Origin: Promethearchaeati archaeon
Lineage (GTDB): Archaea; Asgardarchaeota; Heimdallarchaeia; Heimdallarchaeales; Heimdallarchaeaceae
Reading direction: 5' to 3'
NCBI GenBank assembly: GCA_013166775.1
Contig: JABLTJ010000007.1
Coordinates: forward strand, 1 to 64,000
Length of the DNA: 64,000 nucleotides
The notes below the pieces were generated by a model. The model was not told the origin of the DNA. It saw only the letters and a list, made by a program, of their open reading frames with translations, and made no database searches. The translations under genes and the position numbers were made by a program. How positions within the stretch are numbered: position 1 is the first letter of the stretch; every line of letters starts with the position of its first letter. Shown piece by piece: positions 1-8,299 of the stretch.

Positions 1-195
1 ATAAATCTTGTAGGATGAGAGATCCTCAAGTACAAAATAATTGTGTGCTTCGACTGTCGCAAACTGATTGTCATGAATTGCCCCATCGTCAAGGGATAAA
101 CCGATCAATATCCCTAATGGTATTGCAGTTACACAGACAAACACGATTGAAACAATCGCCAGTGCATTCAGAAATTTTAATCCTTTTCGTGCCAT
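1..195 (-). CDS. Partial exported or membrane-anchored protein (N-terminus only)
   Basis: Reading leftward from an ATG at 193-195, 65 codons stay open to the window edge. The peptide begins MARKGLKF and is followed by a strongly hydrophobic stretch of about 24 residues (roughly 8-33), then a polar segment. This is a signal peptide or N-terminal anchor. The start faces away from the TrmB-type regulator at 308, and the 112-base gap between them carries several palindromes, so it is a likely target of that regulator. The rest of the protein lies outside the window, so its function is unknown. Confidence 0.65.
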   Translation of the reverse strand, partial: MARKGLKFLNALAIVSIVFVCVTAIPLGILIGLSLDDGAIHDNQFATVEAHNYFVLEDLSSYKIY

Positions 196-202
196 TTTTT
201 TA

Positions 203-293
203 CCACCGTAAGATTTTTCTCCACCGTAGTGGTGTAGAAATTTTCTTCACTATAGTGGTGAATGTTTCTAAACCTTTATAAATGTTTGCAAAC
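203..293. promoter_or_regulatory. Divergent promoter with two palindrome families
   Basis: Between the divergent starts at 195 and 308 lie CCAC-CGTA-GTGG (221-232), the perfect 10-bp palindrome CACTATAGTG (248-257) and a half-site ACCACCGTA near 202-210. A second family, GTTTCTAAAC (264-273, imperfect) and GTTTGCAAAC (284-293, perfect), brackets the TATA-like TTTATAAA at 275-282. The centres of the second pair are 20 bp apart, about two helical turns. The positions suggest autoregulation of the TrmB gene by the GTTT/AAAC pair and control of the leftward gene by the CAC/GTG sites. The palindromes are seen directly; their function is inferred. Confidence 0.55.
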
Positions 294-307
294 AAACTAT
301 ATACAGA

Positions 308-1279
308 ATGACAAAAAAAGAGGCGTTAGTGGAAAAACTAAGATTAATGGGTTTCTCAGAATATGCCGCTAAAACATATCTTGCAATAGTACGTGTTGGA
401 AATTCCACACCAACAAAACTATCAGAAGCAGCAGAGGTTCCTAAAGGAAAGATATATGAGGTTTTAGAAGATTTATACAAAGATGGATTTGTTGGTAAAG
501 ATGAAAAATCTAAACCTATGAAATACTTTGCTGATAAACCAATTAAGCGATTTAAAAAATTTCTCAAGCAATTCAGTGAAGCTTCTAATGATCTGTTAGA
601 TGAATTGGAAAGATCATATGAAACGGCAGGTGGTGCTCATGACTATGGTTTCTATTCTGTAGGTAATTTTACTGATAAGCTTAATACTGAAGACTATACC
701 TATATCTTTGCAAAGGATGACAGTCTGTTCAATCGCTTCTTCGAAGGCAAGAAAGTAGTAGTAGAAGGTACATCTAGAGCACATAACTTCTATACAGTAG
801 GTGGGAGTTCAGATGCTTTAGTAGCATTTACAAGACATAGAATGATAGTTTTAATTGAAAAAGATGATAGAGTACAGTTTGTTTCAATAGAAGATCCTGT
901 ATTTGCTTCAGCAGTAGATCAATTGATGGCTTTATCTTCAATTAATAGAACACTTACAACAGAGATGGATGACATTCAAGAATTAGCAGGAGAAAAAATA
1001 CTTTATGTAGACTCTCTTCGACATGCAGAGGGGTCTGTATTCGGTCAAAATGGTACCCTTTGGATATCAAATAAAAGATTTTTTGTAAAGATTCCAGGAA
1101 AAGAAACATATGCTGTACCTGTTTTCGCAATCGAATCTTGTAAAGTTAATCCAGATGGAAGATTAGAGTTAATTGTAAAGGGTAGGGATAGAACAGAAGA
1201 GATTATCATTTATCCTGAATCAGATTCAGTAATAATAGTTAATTTAATCGATTTCATTTTGGAAAATGGAAAAAAATAA
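308..1279 (+). CDS. TrmB-family transcriptional regulator
   Basis: This 323-residue protein has an N-terminal winged helix typical of TrmB (about residues 8-75, with the recognition-helix region around TKLSEAAEVPKGKIYEVLEDL). The C-terminal region of about 230 residues fits the TrmB effector-binding part, which in characterised members binds sugars. The gene starts about 25 bases after a TATA box, so its transcript has little or no leader. It is divergent from the exported-protein gene at 1-195 and converges on the TPR gene with a one-base gap. A ligand cannot be named; the family assignment is good, the sugar-sensing role is inferred. Confidence 0.8.
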   Translation: MTKKEALVEKLRLMGFSEYAAKTYLAIVRVGNSTPTKLSEAAEVPKGKIYEVLEDLYKDGFVGKDEKSKPMKYFADKPIKRFKKFLKQFSEASNDLLDELERSYETAGGAHDYGFYSVGNFTDKLNTEDYTYIFAKDDSLFNRFFEGKKVVVEGTSRAHNFYTVGGSSDALVAFTRHRMIVLIEKDDRVQFVSIEDPVFASAVDQLMALSSINRTLTTEMDDIQELAGEKILYVDSLRHAEGSVFGQNGTLWISNKRFFVKIPGKETYAVPVFAIESCKVNPDGRLELIVKGRDRTEEIIIYPESDSVIIVNLIDFILENGKK

Positions 1280-1280
1280 G

Positions 1281-3224
1281 TTAGATTTGTTGTTTAAATT
1301 GAAACCTATCTGAACTTCTAATCTCTTCAAAACCATTTTCAATCTTTATGATTTCCATTCTTTTAGAGATTATGTCTGATTTTACTTCTAGTTCTTCAAG
1401 TTGGATTGTTTGTTCTAACAATTGTTCTTTTGCTTTGATAACCTTTAAAGCTAGAATATTGTATCCTTTCTCTTCTGCAATTTGCTGTGTTTCGGTTAAG
1501 ATTTTCCTTGCCTCTTTTGAATTTAATTCGAGTAAAGAGAGTTGAGATTTAAGCCATAAAATTTCGATTGAAAGATAGGGATTATCATTTAAACTACCAA
1601 TTTCGATTAGTTGGTTGAGATTTTTTCGAAGCTTAGTTAAAATCTTCTTGTCAGAAGTTTCTTTTAGTTCTTTTAGGAGGAGTTCACAAAGATTGAAAAG
1701 AATCTCTATGCGATCCAGATGATGTAAATCAACCTTGAGTAGTTGATCAAATATTAGTTCAGCTCTTACCCTCTCTCTAGGTAATTCACTTTTCTTGAGT
1801 ATTATTGCTTCTGCCATGAGTGCTTGATCTTTATATGGTTCATATTCAATTTCTTCTGTAATTTTAACTAGCTCTTCATAATATTCCTCAGCAAGTTCCT
1901 TTTTCTCAAATTCTAGTGCTAATTTTATGAGTAAATACAAAGCACCTGCAATTGCTGGTTTTATATTAAGCTCCCTTACACATCTTAGATACTCTTTTGC
2001 ATACTCACATGCTTGCTTAAAAATCCCTTTTCTTCTGTAAACAAACCCTATGCTGGCAAGTGTTCCCGTTAGCCCTCTTTTATCATTAATCTGTTCATAA
2101 TAAGCTAAAACTTCTTCTAACAATTTCAAGCCTTTATCCAACTCTCCTCTCCGAATGTATATTGTACTCAAATTTCGTAAATTTAGATTTGCATATTCCA
2201 ATCTTCCCAAGTTTTTGTTGATTTTCAAAGCTGTTTCCCAACATTGTAGTGCTTTTTCATCGTTTCCTAGAGAAGAATGCATTGCACCAATATTATTTAG
2301 GAAGTAACCATACTCCTCTCTTGCTCCTTTTTCAGACAAAATATCGTAAGCTTTTTGGAAATATTCAAGACCTTCTTTACGGTCTCCGATTTCAACATAA
2401 TAAATACCTAAACGATTGAATATATACCCAGTAAAACGTTCATTTCCTAGTTTCTCACAAATCTTCAAAGCTTTCTTTTGATATTCAAGTTGATATTTAT
2501 ATTCTCCCCTCACCCAATGTATCCCACCTAATTCATAAACTGATAAGCACTTATGATAATCGTTACCTATCTCCTCAGCAATACCTAATGTTTCCTCATA
2601 TAATGCTAGAGCTTTATCATAGTCATTAATCTCACAAAGATACTTAGCCTTATTATGCAAAAAACACAGTAGAATTTCCTTATCATTACTTTCTTGGATA
2701 AGTTGTATTGCTTCATCTAACATGCCAAAAGTTTTCTGATGATCCCAAATATAGTTCTTAATTATTAGCATCTTAGCTCTATTTTGTTCACATAATACAG
2801 ATAGAATTAATGCTTCTTGCGCCTTTGGTAAGGAAATCTTTTTGCTCTTAATTTCTTTATAAATCTGTTCTAAGAATTTTACTTCATTTAGGAACAATTG
2901 AGGATTGAAAATTTCTTTCAACTTGTATGTCGATAAATACCAAGCTTTTGTTTCTGCTATTAATTGTAAACTATCTGCTTTTTTGCTGAGTTTTGACGCT
3001 AGTGATGAGATCTGACAACTCCTCTCTAAATAATTATCCTCAACTTCAAACACACCTAATCTTGCATAACACTTACTCATAAGTATTAAAGCACGAATTT
3101 CGTCACTTATATTTAGTTCTTGCACTTCAATGCTTTTTTCTAGCTTTTCTAATGCATCACGATACTTTCCAATAATAATTAAGCTATTTACATCCTCTAA
3201 TTCTTTGGCGATTAAACCTGTCAC
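1281..3224 (-). CDS. Tetratricopeptide repeat protein
   Basis: This 647-residue soluble protein consists largely of helical TPR pairs. The clearest run is residues about 190-420, with repeated patterns such as YDKALALYEETL, YQLEYQKKALKIC, KEGLEYFQKAY and EKALQCWETAL. The last 60 residues look coiled-coil (QTIQLEELEVKSDIISKRMEI). No signal peptide or catalytic domain is visible. A TATA-like element lies just upstream on the minus strand (about 3243-3252). It is probably a scaffold or partner protein; no partner can be identified from context. Confidence 0.8.
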   Translation of the reverse strand: MTGLIAKELEDVNSLIIIGKYRDALEKLEKSIEVQELNISDEIRALILMSKCYARLGVFEVEDNYLERSCQISSLASKLSKKADSLQLIAETKAWYLSTYKLKEIFNPQLFLNEVKFLEQIYKEIKSKKISLPKAQEALILSVLCEQNRAKMLIIKNYIWDHQKTFGMLDEAIQLIQESNDKEILLCFLHNKAKYLCEINDYDKALALYEETLGIAEEIGNDYHKCLSVYELGGIHWVRGEYKYQLEYQKKALKICEKLGNERFTGYIFNRLGIYYVEIGDRKEGLEYFQKAYDILSEKGAREEYGYFLNNIGAMHSSLGNDEKALQCWETALKINKNLGRLEYANLNLRNLSTIYIRRGELDKGLKLLEEVLAYYEQINDKRGLTGTLASIGFVYRRKGIFKQACEYAKEYLRCVRELNIKPAIAGALYLLIKLALEFEKKELAEEYYEELVKITEEIEYEPYKDQALMAEAIILKKSELPRERVRAELIFDQLLKVDLHHLDRIEILFNLCELLLKELKETSDKKILTKLRKNLNQLIEIGSLNDNPYLSIEILWLKSQLSLLELNSKEARKILTETQQIAEEKGYNILALKVIKAKEQLLEQTIQLEELEVKSDIISKRMEIIKIENGFEEIRSSDRFQFKQQI

Positions 3225-3297
3225 TATCTTCCCCTTAGTGAAACATATAAACTAGGTTTAACAGAAATAAAACTTTTCCCCTGATTTGGAATTTATA

Positions 3298-4125
3298 CTA
3301 TATTAATACTTCAAGCCCAAAAGCAGATTCTATTAACTCAACGGATCTAGCAATAAAACGTGCAGCAGGAGCACCGTCAACAATATTGTGATCAATAGTG
3401 AAAGTCATATTGAGTATATCTCAAGGAACAACTTTTCCATCACTATAACCTGGTTTTTCTTTTATTCCACCTAATGCTAAATCTACAGTTCTTGTTGGAA
3501 AGTGAATTGCTCATCCTGCTACATTTTTTCCATACATTCCTAAAGCTGTTACACCAACAGTTCCGCTGAATTTAGTGATGAATTTCTTGTTCAATGCTAT
3601 CTTCTTTAGTAACATTCTACTGATAATATCAGGGACTATTCTGTACAGAATAAGTTGAAGCTTCCTCATTAGATTCTGCTCCCCCATCATCTGGTCTTGT
3701 TCCTCGATAACTTCCTCTTGTATCTTTCTGATCTCATCAGAGATTTCTATAACGTTTCTCTCCTCTGTTTTATCAATTACAGCCATAAAGGGAACTTTTT
3801 GCCCTTCTTTGGTCTGTTTCTCAACCATAATTCCAAATCTAATTTCTTGAGGAATAATGATCTTTCCTTTTTTAACTCTATAAGCATGAACAATTTTGTT
3901 TTCTTTGATAGCTTCACTAACACATTTGCTTATCCAACCTGTGAAAGAGATTCTTTTGTTATTTTTATCGTAGTAATCCTTTATGATTTTCCTAGCCTCA
4001 GTAACATCAACCTCTAGAAGACCTCTCATGTAAGGTAGAGCTGCAATTAACTCATTATAGGTCGAAAGAATTTGTCTTGTTAATGAGAAATTCTGGATTT
4101 CTTTATCCTTGTCTTTTTTAACCAT
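3298..4125 (-). pseudogene. 2-oxoacid dehydrogenase E2-type acyltransferase, broken by two in-frame TGA codons
   Basis: The open part (3511-4125, 204 residues) matches the N-terminal two thirds of a stand-alone 2-oxoacid dehydrogenase acyltransferase catalytic domain, without a lipoyl domain. It stops at TGA 3511-3513. The same frame continues past a second TGA (3421-3423) to TAG at 3298. It still encodes the C-terminal third, including DHNIVDGAPAARF, the family's HxxxDG active-site motif. The first TGA follows GKNVAG, where a Trp or other aromatic is likely; the second precedes DIL, where Arg or Trp is plausible. Either could come from a single transition (TGG or CGA to TGA). TGA ends several intact genes in this window, so it is a real stop. 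I call a recently inactivated gene; readthrough or local recoding remains possible. Confidence 0.75.
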
Positions 4126-4210
4126 AAATCGAAGAAATAAAACTTGTTTTTAAATGTTCTATCTCATTTAACAATCGCTGAAATAGTATAGGATAGAAAC
4201 GAAGCACATA

Positions 4211-4249
4211 CATTTATAAGGTCCTTACTTTTTTTACATCAAAGGAGTG
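4211..4249 (+). promoter_or_regulatory. TATA box and ribosome-binding site of the recombinase-like gene
   Basis: A TATA-like ATTTATAAG (4211-4219) and a strong purine-rich AAAGGAGTG (4241-4249) precede a TTG codon at 4257. No ATG or GTG in that frame is better placed, so the ribosome site supports the TTG start. Confidence 0.5.
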
Positions 4250-4256
4250 TTAGAAC

Positions 4257-4793
4257 TTGGAAGATGAGCTCAAAACCAAAAAAAAGGAAAAGCTCCAGAA
4301 AAAATCGGAACATCAAATCGAAGATCTAACGAGAGAGACTGTAGCAGAAATCAGAAAAGAAAACGGAAGTTTGGAACTAGAGTTGCCTGAAATTGAACGT
4401 GAGATACCTAAACTTGATGAAATAGTGAGAGAATTATATATCAATTCTTTACAAAGAACTGAAATATCAGCTCCTTTTGGTTATTATATTAAGAAAAACA
4501 AATTACACATAAAGAAAGAAGAATCTGGAAAAATAAAACTAATCTTTTCTTGGTTTTATAAACAGAAAAAGAGTTTAGAAGAAATCTCAGTGAAAGTTCA
4601 GTTAAGTATAACAAAAATCAAGAATATCTTGATAAACCCAGTATACTTTGGTAAAGTTATTTCTAATGGAGAAATTCGAAAAGGAAAACATCCAGCAATT
4701 ATAGACAAAAAATATTGTAAAAAGTACAATATAAATGCTGAAAAAATTATGAAAAGATATTTGTCATTAAGCTTAGAATCTAAAAATAAGTAG
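4257..4793 (+). CDS. Serine-recombinase DNA-binding ('Recombinase') domain without a catalytic domain
   Basis: The protein has 178 residues from a TTG start. Residues about 72-160 follow the pattern of the Pfam 'Recombinase' domain of large serine recombinases: APFGYYIKK, then IKLIFSWFY, an EEIS helix, INPVYFGK and GKHPAIID. The first 70 residues are highly charged and probably helical. They contain no resolvase catalytic fold and no YxRxS active-site motif. A normal large serine recombinase would have about 150 catalytic residues before this module and a zinc-ribbon/coiled-coil region after it. The gene has its own promoter elements and looks expressed. It could be a domesticated DNA-binding protein or a remnant of a lost mobile element. 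Confidence 0.65.
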   Translation: MEDELKTKKKEKLQKKSEHQIEDLTRETVAEIRKENGSLELELPEIEREIPKLDEIVRELYINSLQRTEISAPFGYYIKKNKLHIKKEESGKIKLIFSWFYKQKKSLEEISVKVQLSITKIKNILINPVYFGKVISNGEIRKGKHPAIIDKKYCKKYNINAEKIMKRYLSLSLESKNK

Positions 4794-4846
4794 ATACATC
4801 AAGTTGATTATAACTATATCACATCTTTAGCAACAGATAGATGAAA

Positions 4847-4942
4847 TTAAATGCTACTGTTATTAGTCAGATTCCCTCCGCAGTTTCTACAAAATTTATA
4901 TTCCGTAGATACTATAGTTCCGCAATTTTCACATATTTTCTC
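4847..4942 (-). pseudogene. Out-of-frame double-CxxC zinc ribbon after the membrane protein
   Basis: Immediately downstream of the membrane-protein stop, the -1 frame encodes IKEKICENCG and KFCRNCGGNL, a C-x2-C-x11-C-x2-C zinc ribbon, before a TAA at 4847-4849. It has no start codon of its own and a TGA lies just upstream in its frame. The simplest reading is that it is the C-terminal ribbon of the preceding gene, now separated by a one-base indel, or reached by -1 frameshifting around the A-rich junction at 4936-4948. Confidence 0.5.
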
Positions 4943-4944
4943 TT

Positions 4945-5619
4945 TTATATGAGTTGAGTTTCATTCTTCAATTCTGAAGTTACTTGTTTAATTATCCAAT
5001 TGTCTTCAACAATGTTCTCCTTTAAACTCTTAAGATTTTTTCTTGCTGTTACAACAAATATAAAAATCATTATTAATTGAAAGAATAACAAAGTCCATAT
5101 CTCAATTCCAGTTGCTACTAAAAGAATATCTTCCCCTGATTCATCAACTGAACCTATCATTTTAGGAAAAAGAAAAAGTGATCTTAAGAAACCATATGCA
5201 ATAAATATAATACCTAATTCTGTGATTTTATTTTTTTTCAATATAATTCCAACTATTGAAAAGAAAAAACAATATAGCATATCCTCAAAAGGGAATATGT
5301 AATACTCTAAATTAATGAAACTTCTAATTGCTATAATTTGAAAAACAGCGCTAATTAATAGCGCAATTATTAATAGACTTTTGTATTTATCTATTTTTAA
5401 ATTACTTACAATAACAAGTAAGAATAGAAAGCACATAAATGCTAAAAATATACAAAGACTCACAATATAATATGTGTTTCCTAAAAAGAACATACTAATT
5501 GAAAATTCTTCTTTAGAGAATCCTGCATAAAGATCAAATATAGATTTTAACACTAGTAATATTATATTTATGCTGTATAAACTAACAATAGCTATTTTTT
5601 CTTGTTTAGTTTTTGACAT
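4945..5619 (-). CDS. Polytopic membrane protein of unknown function
   Basis: This 224-residue protein has about six hydrophobic segments, beginning IAIVSLYSINIILLVL and ending FFQLIMIFIFVV, followed by a polar cytoplasmic tail of about 35 residues. No recognisable transporter or enzyme motif is present. The tail ends just before an out-of-frame zinc ribbon. Several other membrane proteins in this window carry such ribbons (42609-44276 and the pseudogene at 33587), so this gene may be the shortened form of a membrane-zinc-ribbon protein. Confidence 0.65.
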   Translation of the reverse strand: MSKTKQEKIAIVSLYSINIILLVLKSIFDLYAGFSKEEFSISMFFLGNTYYIVSLCIFLAFMCFLFLLVIVSNLKIDKYKSLLIIALLISAVFQIIAIRSFINLEYYIFPFEDMLYCFFFSIVGIILKKNKITELGIIFIAYGFLRSLFLFPKMIGSVDESGEDILLVATGIEIWTLLFFQLIMIFIFVVTARKNLKSLKENIVEDNWIIKQVTSELKNETQLI

Positions 5620-5725
5620 AAATTACTCTTCTAAAGCATATAAATTTAATGAAATAAAAATATTTCTAAATAAAAATACCAATAGTCTTTTTAATACTAT
5701 GAATTGCTATTAGAATTTAAATATA

Positions 5726-5750
5726 TTTAATTAATTAATTAATTAATATT
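5726..5750. repeat. Short TTAA tandem tract
   Basis: About five tandem copies of TTAA run up to and through the stop codon of the nitroreductase gene (stop at 5739-5741). It is a simple low-complexity tract that could vary in length. A change could alter the last codons of that gene but nothing else. Confidence 0.6.
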
Positions 5751-6629
5751 CTTAAAAACAACTGAAGGTTCAGGTCTAGAAACTAATCTTCTGAATTTGT
5801 TCTTAGGTTTTCCAACTGCTAAACAAGCATGCAATAGATGATCATCTGGTAAATCTACAATATTTCTTATTTTCTTAGAATAATACCAGCTCTTATGGAG
5901 ATAGCCTATGAAAGTAGACCCTAATCCTAAGGTTTGTGTACCTAATGCGATATTTTGTGCAGCAATATTACAGTCCTCAATCGGAGATGGTACGTCTTTT
6001 GCAGCATGAAGAAGGATGAGTGTAGATGAGTTGTGAAATACTTTATCGATACCTTTTTCCCAATGATAGATGTGACTGTTTAAACGATAGAGGTTCTCTT
6101 TTGCTCTCATATAAGATTCTCTTTTACCTAGAAGTGTAATAAGAATCATCCAAAAGGGACTACTTAATCTTGATTTCATTTTCCTAAAAAGCTCAATCAC
6201 ATTATCAAGTAAGTATTCTATTTGTTCCCTTCCATCAATGATTGTATAACATACTTTCCTAGAGTTATGACCAGTAGGAGCATATCTTCCTAATTGGATT
6301 AGTTGATTGATTTCTTCCTTTGTAATCTTCCTAGTAGAGAATAATCTTATCGATCTTCTTTGTCTTATTGATTCTAAAATCTCATCATAAGATACTTGTT
6401 TACCTATGAGGGGAAAGTCTTCATCGATAGTACTAACATTTAATCTCTGATGTATAATTGCATCAACAGGACATACTGCGATACAATGACCACAATCATG
6501 ACAAGGATCAAAATCAGTGATAACTGCTTTCTTATTCTCAATACTGAATAAATATCTAGGACATACATCTACACATTTATTGCATCCAATACAACTATCT
6601 CGAATTTCTATTAGTGGAGAAGAACTCAT
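5739..6629 (-). CDS. Ferredoxin-nitroreductase fusion
   Basis: This is a 296-residue cytosolic protein. The N-terminus has two [4Fe-4S] motifs, CIGCNKCVDVCP (about 14-25) and CHDCGHCIAVCP (about 43-54). The nitroreductase fold follows from about residue 90, with RRSIRLFS and the FMN-binding APTGHNS. Family members reduce nitro compounds, quinones or flavins with FMN; the ferredoxin module should feed electrons from the ferredoxin pool rather than NAD(P)H. It lies next to a flavodoxin and an epimerase on the same strand and near a hydrogenase operon, which fits anaerobic redox metabolism. The substrate is unknown. Confidence 0.85.
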   Translation of the reverse strand: MSSSPLIEIRDSCIGCNKCVDVCPRYLFSIENKKAVITDFDPCHDCGHCIAVCPVDAIIHQRLNVSTIDEDFPLIGKQVSYDEILESIRQRRSIRLFSTRKITKEEINQLIQLGRYAPTGHNSRKVCYTIIDGREQIEYLLDNVIELFRKMKSRLSSPFWMILITLLGKRESYMRAKENLYRLNSHIYHWEKGIDKVFHNSSTLILLHAAKDVPSPIEDCNIAAQNIALGTQTLGLGSTFIGYLHKSWYYSKKIRNIVDLPDDHLLHACLAVGKPKNKFRRLVSRPEPSVVFKNIN

Positions 6630-6681
6630 CGCTTGATATTAAATTGACTTTTAAAAAAAGATTTTGTAAGAAATACTTCAT

Positions 6682-7230
6682 TTATACCTTGGAGAGTATT
6701 TCTTCTGCAAATTGCTTTGCATTTTTTATATCTTCATCATCAGGATGTATTTTAACTACTTGAATGTAATCATTCCATTCATCTTCTTCTGTAATAATCT
6801 GTTTTCGGATGAATTTCTCAATTGCATCAGAAGGTTTTCCCATACAATTAAAGTACCCTAGACATTCAATTTCCTTTTTCTTACAAGTCCATTCTAATGT
6901 TTTAGAAGCTTTTCCTGCCCATTTTTCGTAAAGGAGTTGCTTCCTTTCATCTTCATCAGGTAAATATGTGGAATGAGTAAGGAAACTTGCTAATTTGAAT
7001 CTAGGTGATTCAGGTAAGTCAGATAGTATATCCAGTACAGGTTTAGCAAAATCCGCGCTATGACAAGCAGAACCAATAAAAACTAAATCATAATCATCAA
7101 ATTCTTCTTTTTTTACTTCTTTGATGTCTTTCAGTATCGACTCATTGTTCTGGGCTGTCACTTCATTTATTGCTTCAGCTATCCTCTTAGTATTGTCTGT
7201 CTCACTATAATAAGTAACTAAAATTTTCAT
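6682..7230 (-). CDS. Flavodoxin-family protein
   Basis: The chosen start is the ATG at 7228-7230, giving MKILVTYYSETDNTKRIAEAI, the typical flavodoxin first strand and phosphate-binding loop. It is preceded by AGTGAT, the Shine-Dalgarno form seen at several starts here. An in-frame start at 7257 would add nine residues before the flavodoxin core. The protein has about 182 residues, somewhat longer than short-chain flavodoxins. CHSAD and a Cys pair (WTCKKKEIECLGYFNC) could be redox-active but form no clear cluster motif. It probably carries single electrons for neighbouring flavoenzymes. Confidence 0.75.
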   Translation of the reverse strand: MKILVTYYSETDNTKRIAEAINEVTAQNNESILKDIKEVKKEEFDDYDLVFIGSACHSADFAKPVLDILSDLPESPRFKLASFLTHSTYLPDEDERKQLLYEKWAGKASKTLEWTCKKKEIECLGYFNCMGKPSDAIEKFIRKQIITEEDEWNDYIQVVKIHPDDEDIKNAKQFAEEILSKV

Positions 7231-7279
7231 TTTCAAATCACTAATCAGATAAATCACTGTTTAGTAATTAAATGCTTGC

Positions 7280-8281
7280 TTATAGAGGAACAGGAAAGTC
7301 TTCCGGATGGGTTAAATCTTCTATGATCTCTTCTCTCTGCATTATAGGTTTAAAACCAAGTTTCTCTAATTTGCTTATATCGAACACCCATTCTTTTCCA
7401 ACCATTCGAGCATATTCTCTATTAACTACTGGTTCTTTCTTAGGAAAAAAAACTCGAGATATAGCTTCAAAAGCCCAAACAGCAAAGAAGAAAATAGGAT
7501 AAGGTAGATAAAATCTGAATCTATTTCTTCCTATAGTATGCATTTCTATATCTTTGATTAATTCTTTCCAAGTAACATCGCAGGAGATGGTGTTAAAAAC
7601 ATCACACTTTACTTTATTGGAATTGGAAACAACTTCTAAAGCTCTGCCTACATCATACGGATGAACTATTGAAAACCTGTGATCTGGTTTTCCCAAAATC
7701 GGGAGAAGATTTCTTTTGATGAATTTACCAATGACGGGGTAAACATGTCTATCTTCTTTGCCAAGAATCATAGGGAGACGAAGGATATTCCCTTTAATCC
7801 CCCTTTCCTTACAAACTTCAATAATTGTCTGTTCTGCTTTATATTTTGATTTTGTATAGATTCCGTGTGGTTTCAATCTGTGCTCTTCAGTTGTAGGAGA
7901 ATTTTTTATTCTGCCATAAATACTTGCAGTACTTGTATATGAGAATGTTTTTACACCATTGTTTATTGCAGCTTCTAGAAGATTTTTTGTACCATCAACA
8001 TTTATTGTAAAATATTCATTTCTTTTCACACTTCGATGAACTGCAGCTGCCATATGCCAGATATGATCTACATGAATATCACTAAAAATTTCATCTAATC
8101 TTTGTTTGTCAGTTAAATCTCCAACAATGTAGTCAACATTGGTTAGAGGTTCTTCAGGTTCTTTTCTTACGAGAGCATAAATCTCAGTATAACCTCGAGA
8201 AAGGAGATATTTGAGAACACCTTTTCCAGTGCAACCATTAGCTCCAGTAACAAAGATTGAATCCATGCAGATGTAGAACAA
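7280..8281 (-). CDS. Extended short-chain dehydrogenase (NAD-dependent epimerase/3-beta-HSD-like)
   Basis: This 333-residue protein begins with the Rossmann motif VTGANGCTGKGVLKYL (GxxGxxG) near residue 13. It carries the YxxxK catalytic pair in GIYTKSKYKAE (about 142-152), preceded by a Ser/Thr-rich TSTAS strand. It resembles nucleotide-sugar epimerases or 3-beta-hydroxysteroid dehydrogenase-like archaeal proteins. It lies upstream of the flavodoxin gene on the same strand with a 49-base gap. The substrate is uncertain; a sugar nucleotide or a lipid-derived alcohol is plausible. Confidence 0.75.
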   Translation of the reverse strand: MFYICMDSIFVTGANGCTGKGVLKYLLSRGYTEIYALVRKEPEEPLTNVDYIVGDLTDKQRLDEIFSDIHVDHIWHMAAAVHRSVKRNEYFTINVDGTKNLLEAAINNGVKTFSYTSTASIYGRIKNSPTTEEHRLKPHGIYTKSKYKAEQTIIEVCKERGIKGNILRLPMILGKEDRHVYPVIGKFIKRNLLPILGKPDHRFSIVHPYDVGRALEVVSNSNKVKCDVFNTISCDVTWKELIKDIEMHTIGRNRFRFYLPYPIFFFAVWAFEAISRVFFPKKEPVVNREYARMVGKEWVFDISKLEKLGFKPIMQREEIIEDLTHPEDFPVPL

Positions 8282-8299
8282 ATCTACTATTAAAAAAAG

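Noticed and set aside
1..281. Plus-strand frame of 88 codons at the left edge
   Set aside because: It is antisense to the better-supported exported-protein start on the minus strand and runs through the operator region.
3421..3513. Selenocysteine at the two TGA codons of the E2-like gene
   Set aside because: The sites do not fall on a Cys or redox motif, no obvious SECIS-like hairpin was seen, and acyltransferases have no use for Sec at these positions.
3298..4125. General reassignment of TGA to Trp
   Set aside because: TGG is used for Trp throughout, and TGA ends intact genes such as those finishing at 14001, 20677 and 26946, so TGA is a normal stop here.
5726..5750. TTAA tract as an insertion target or mobile-element end
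   Set aside because: No inverted repeats or transposase nearby; simple low-complexity sequence.
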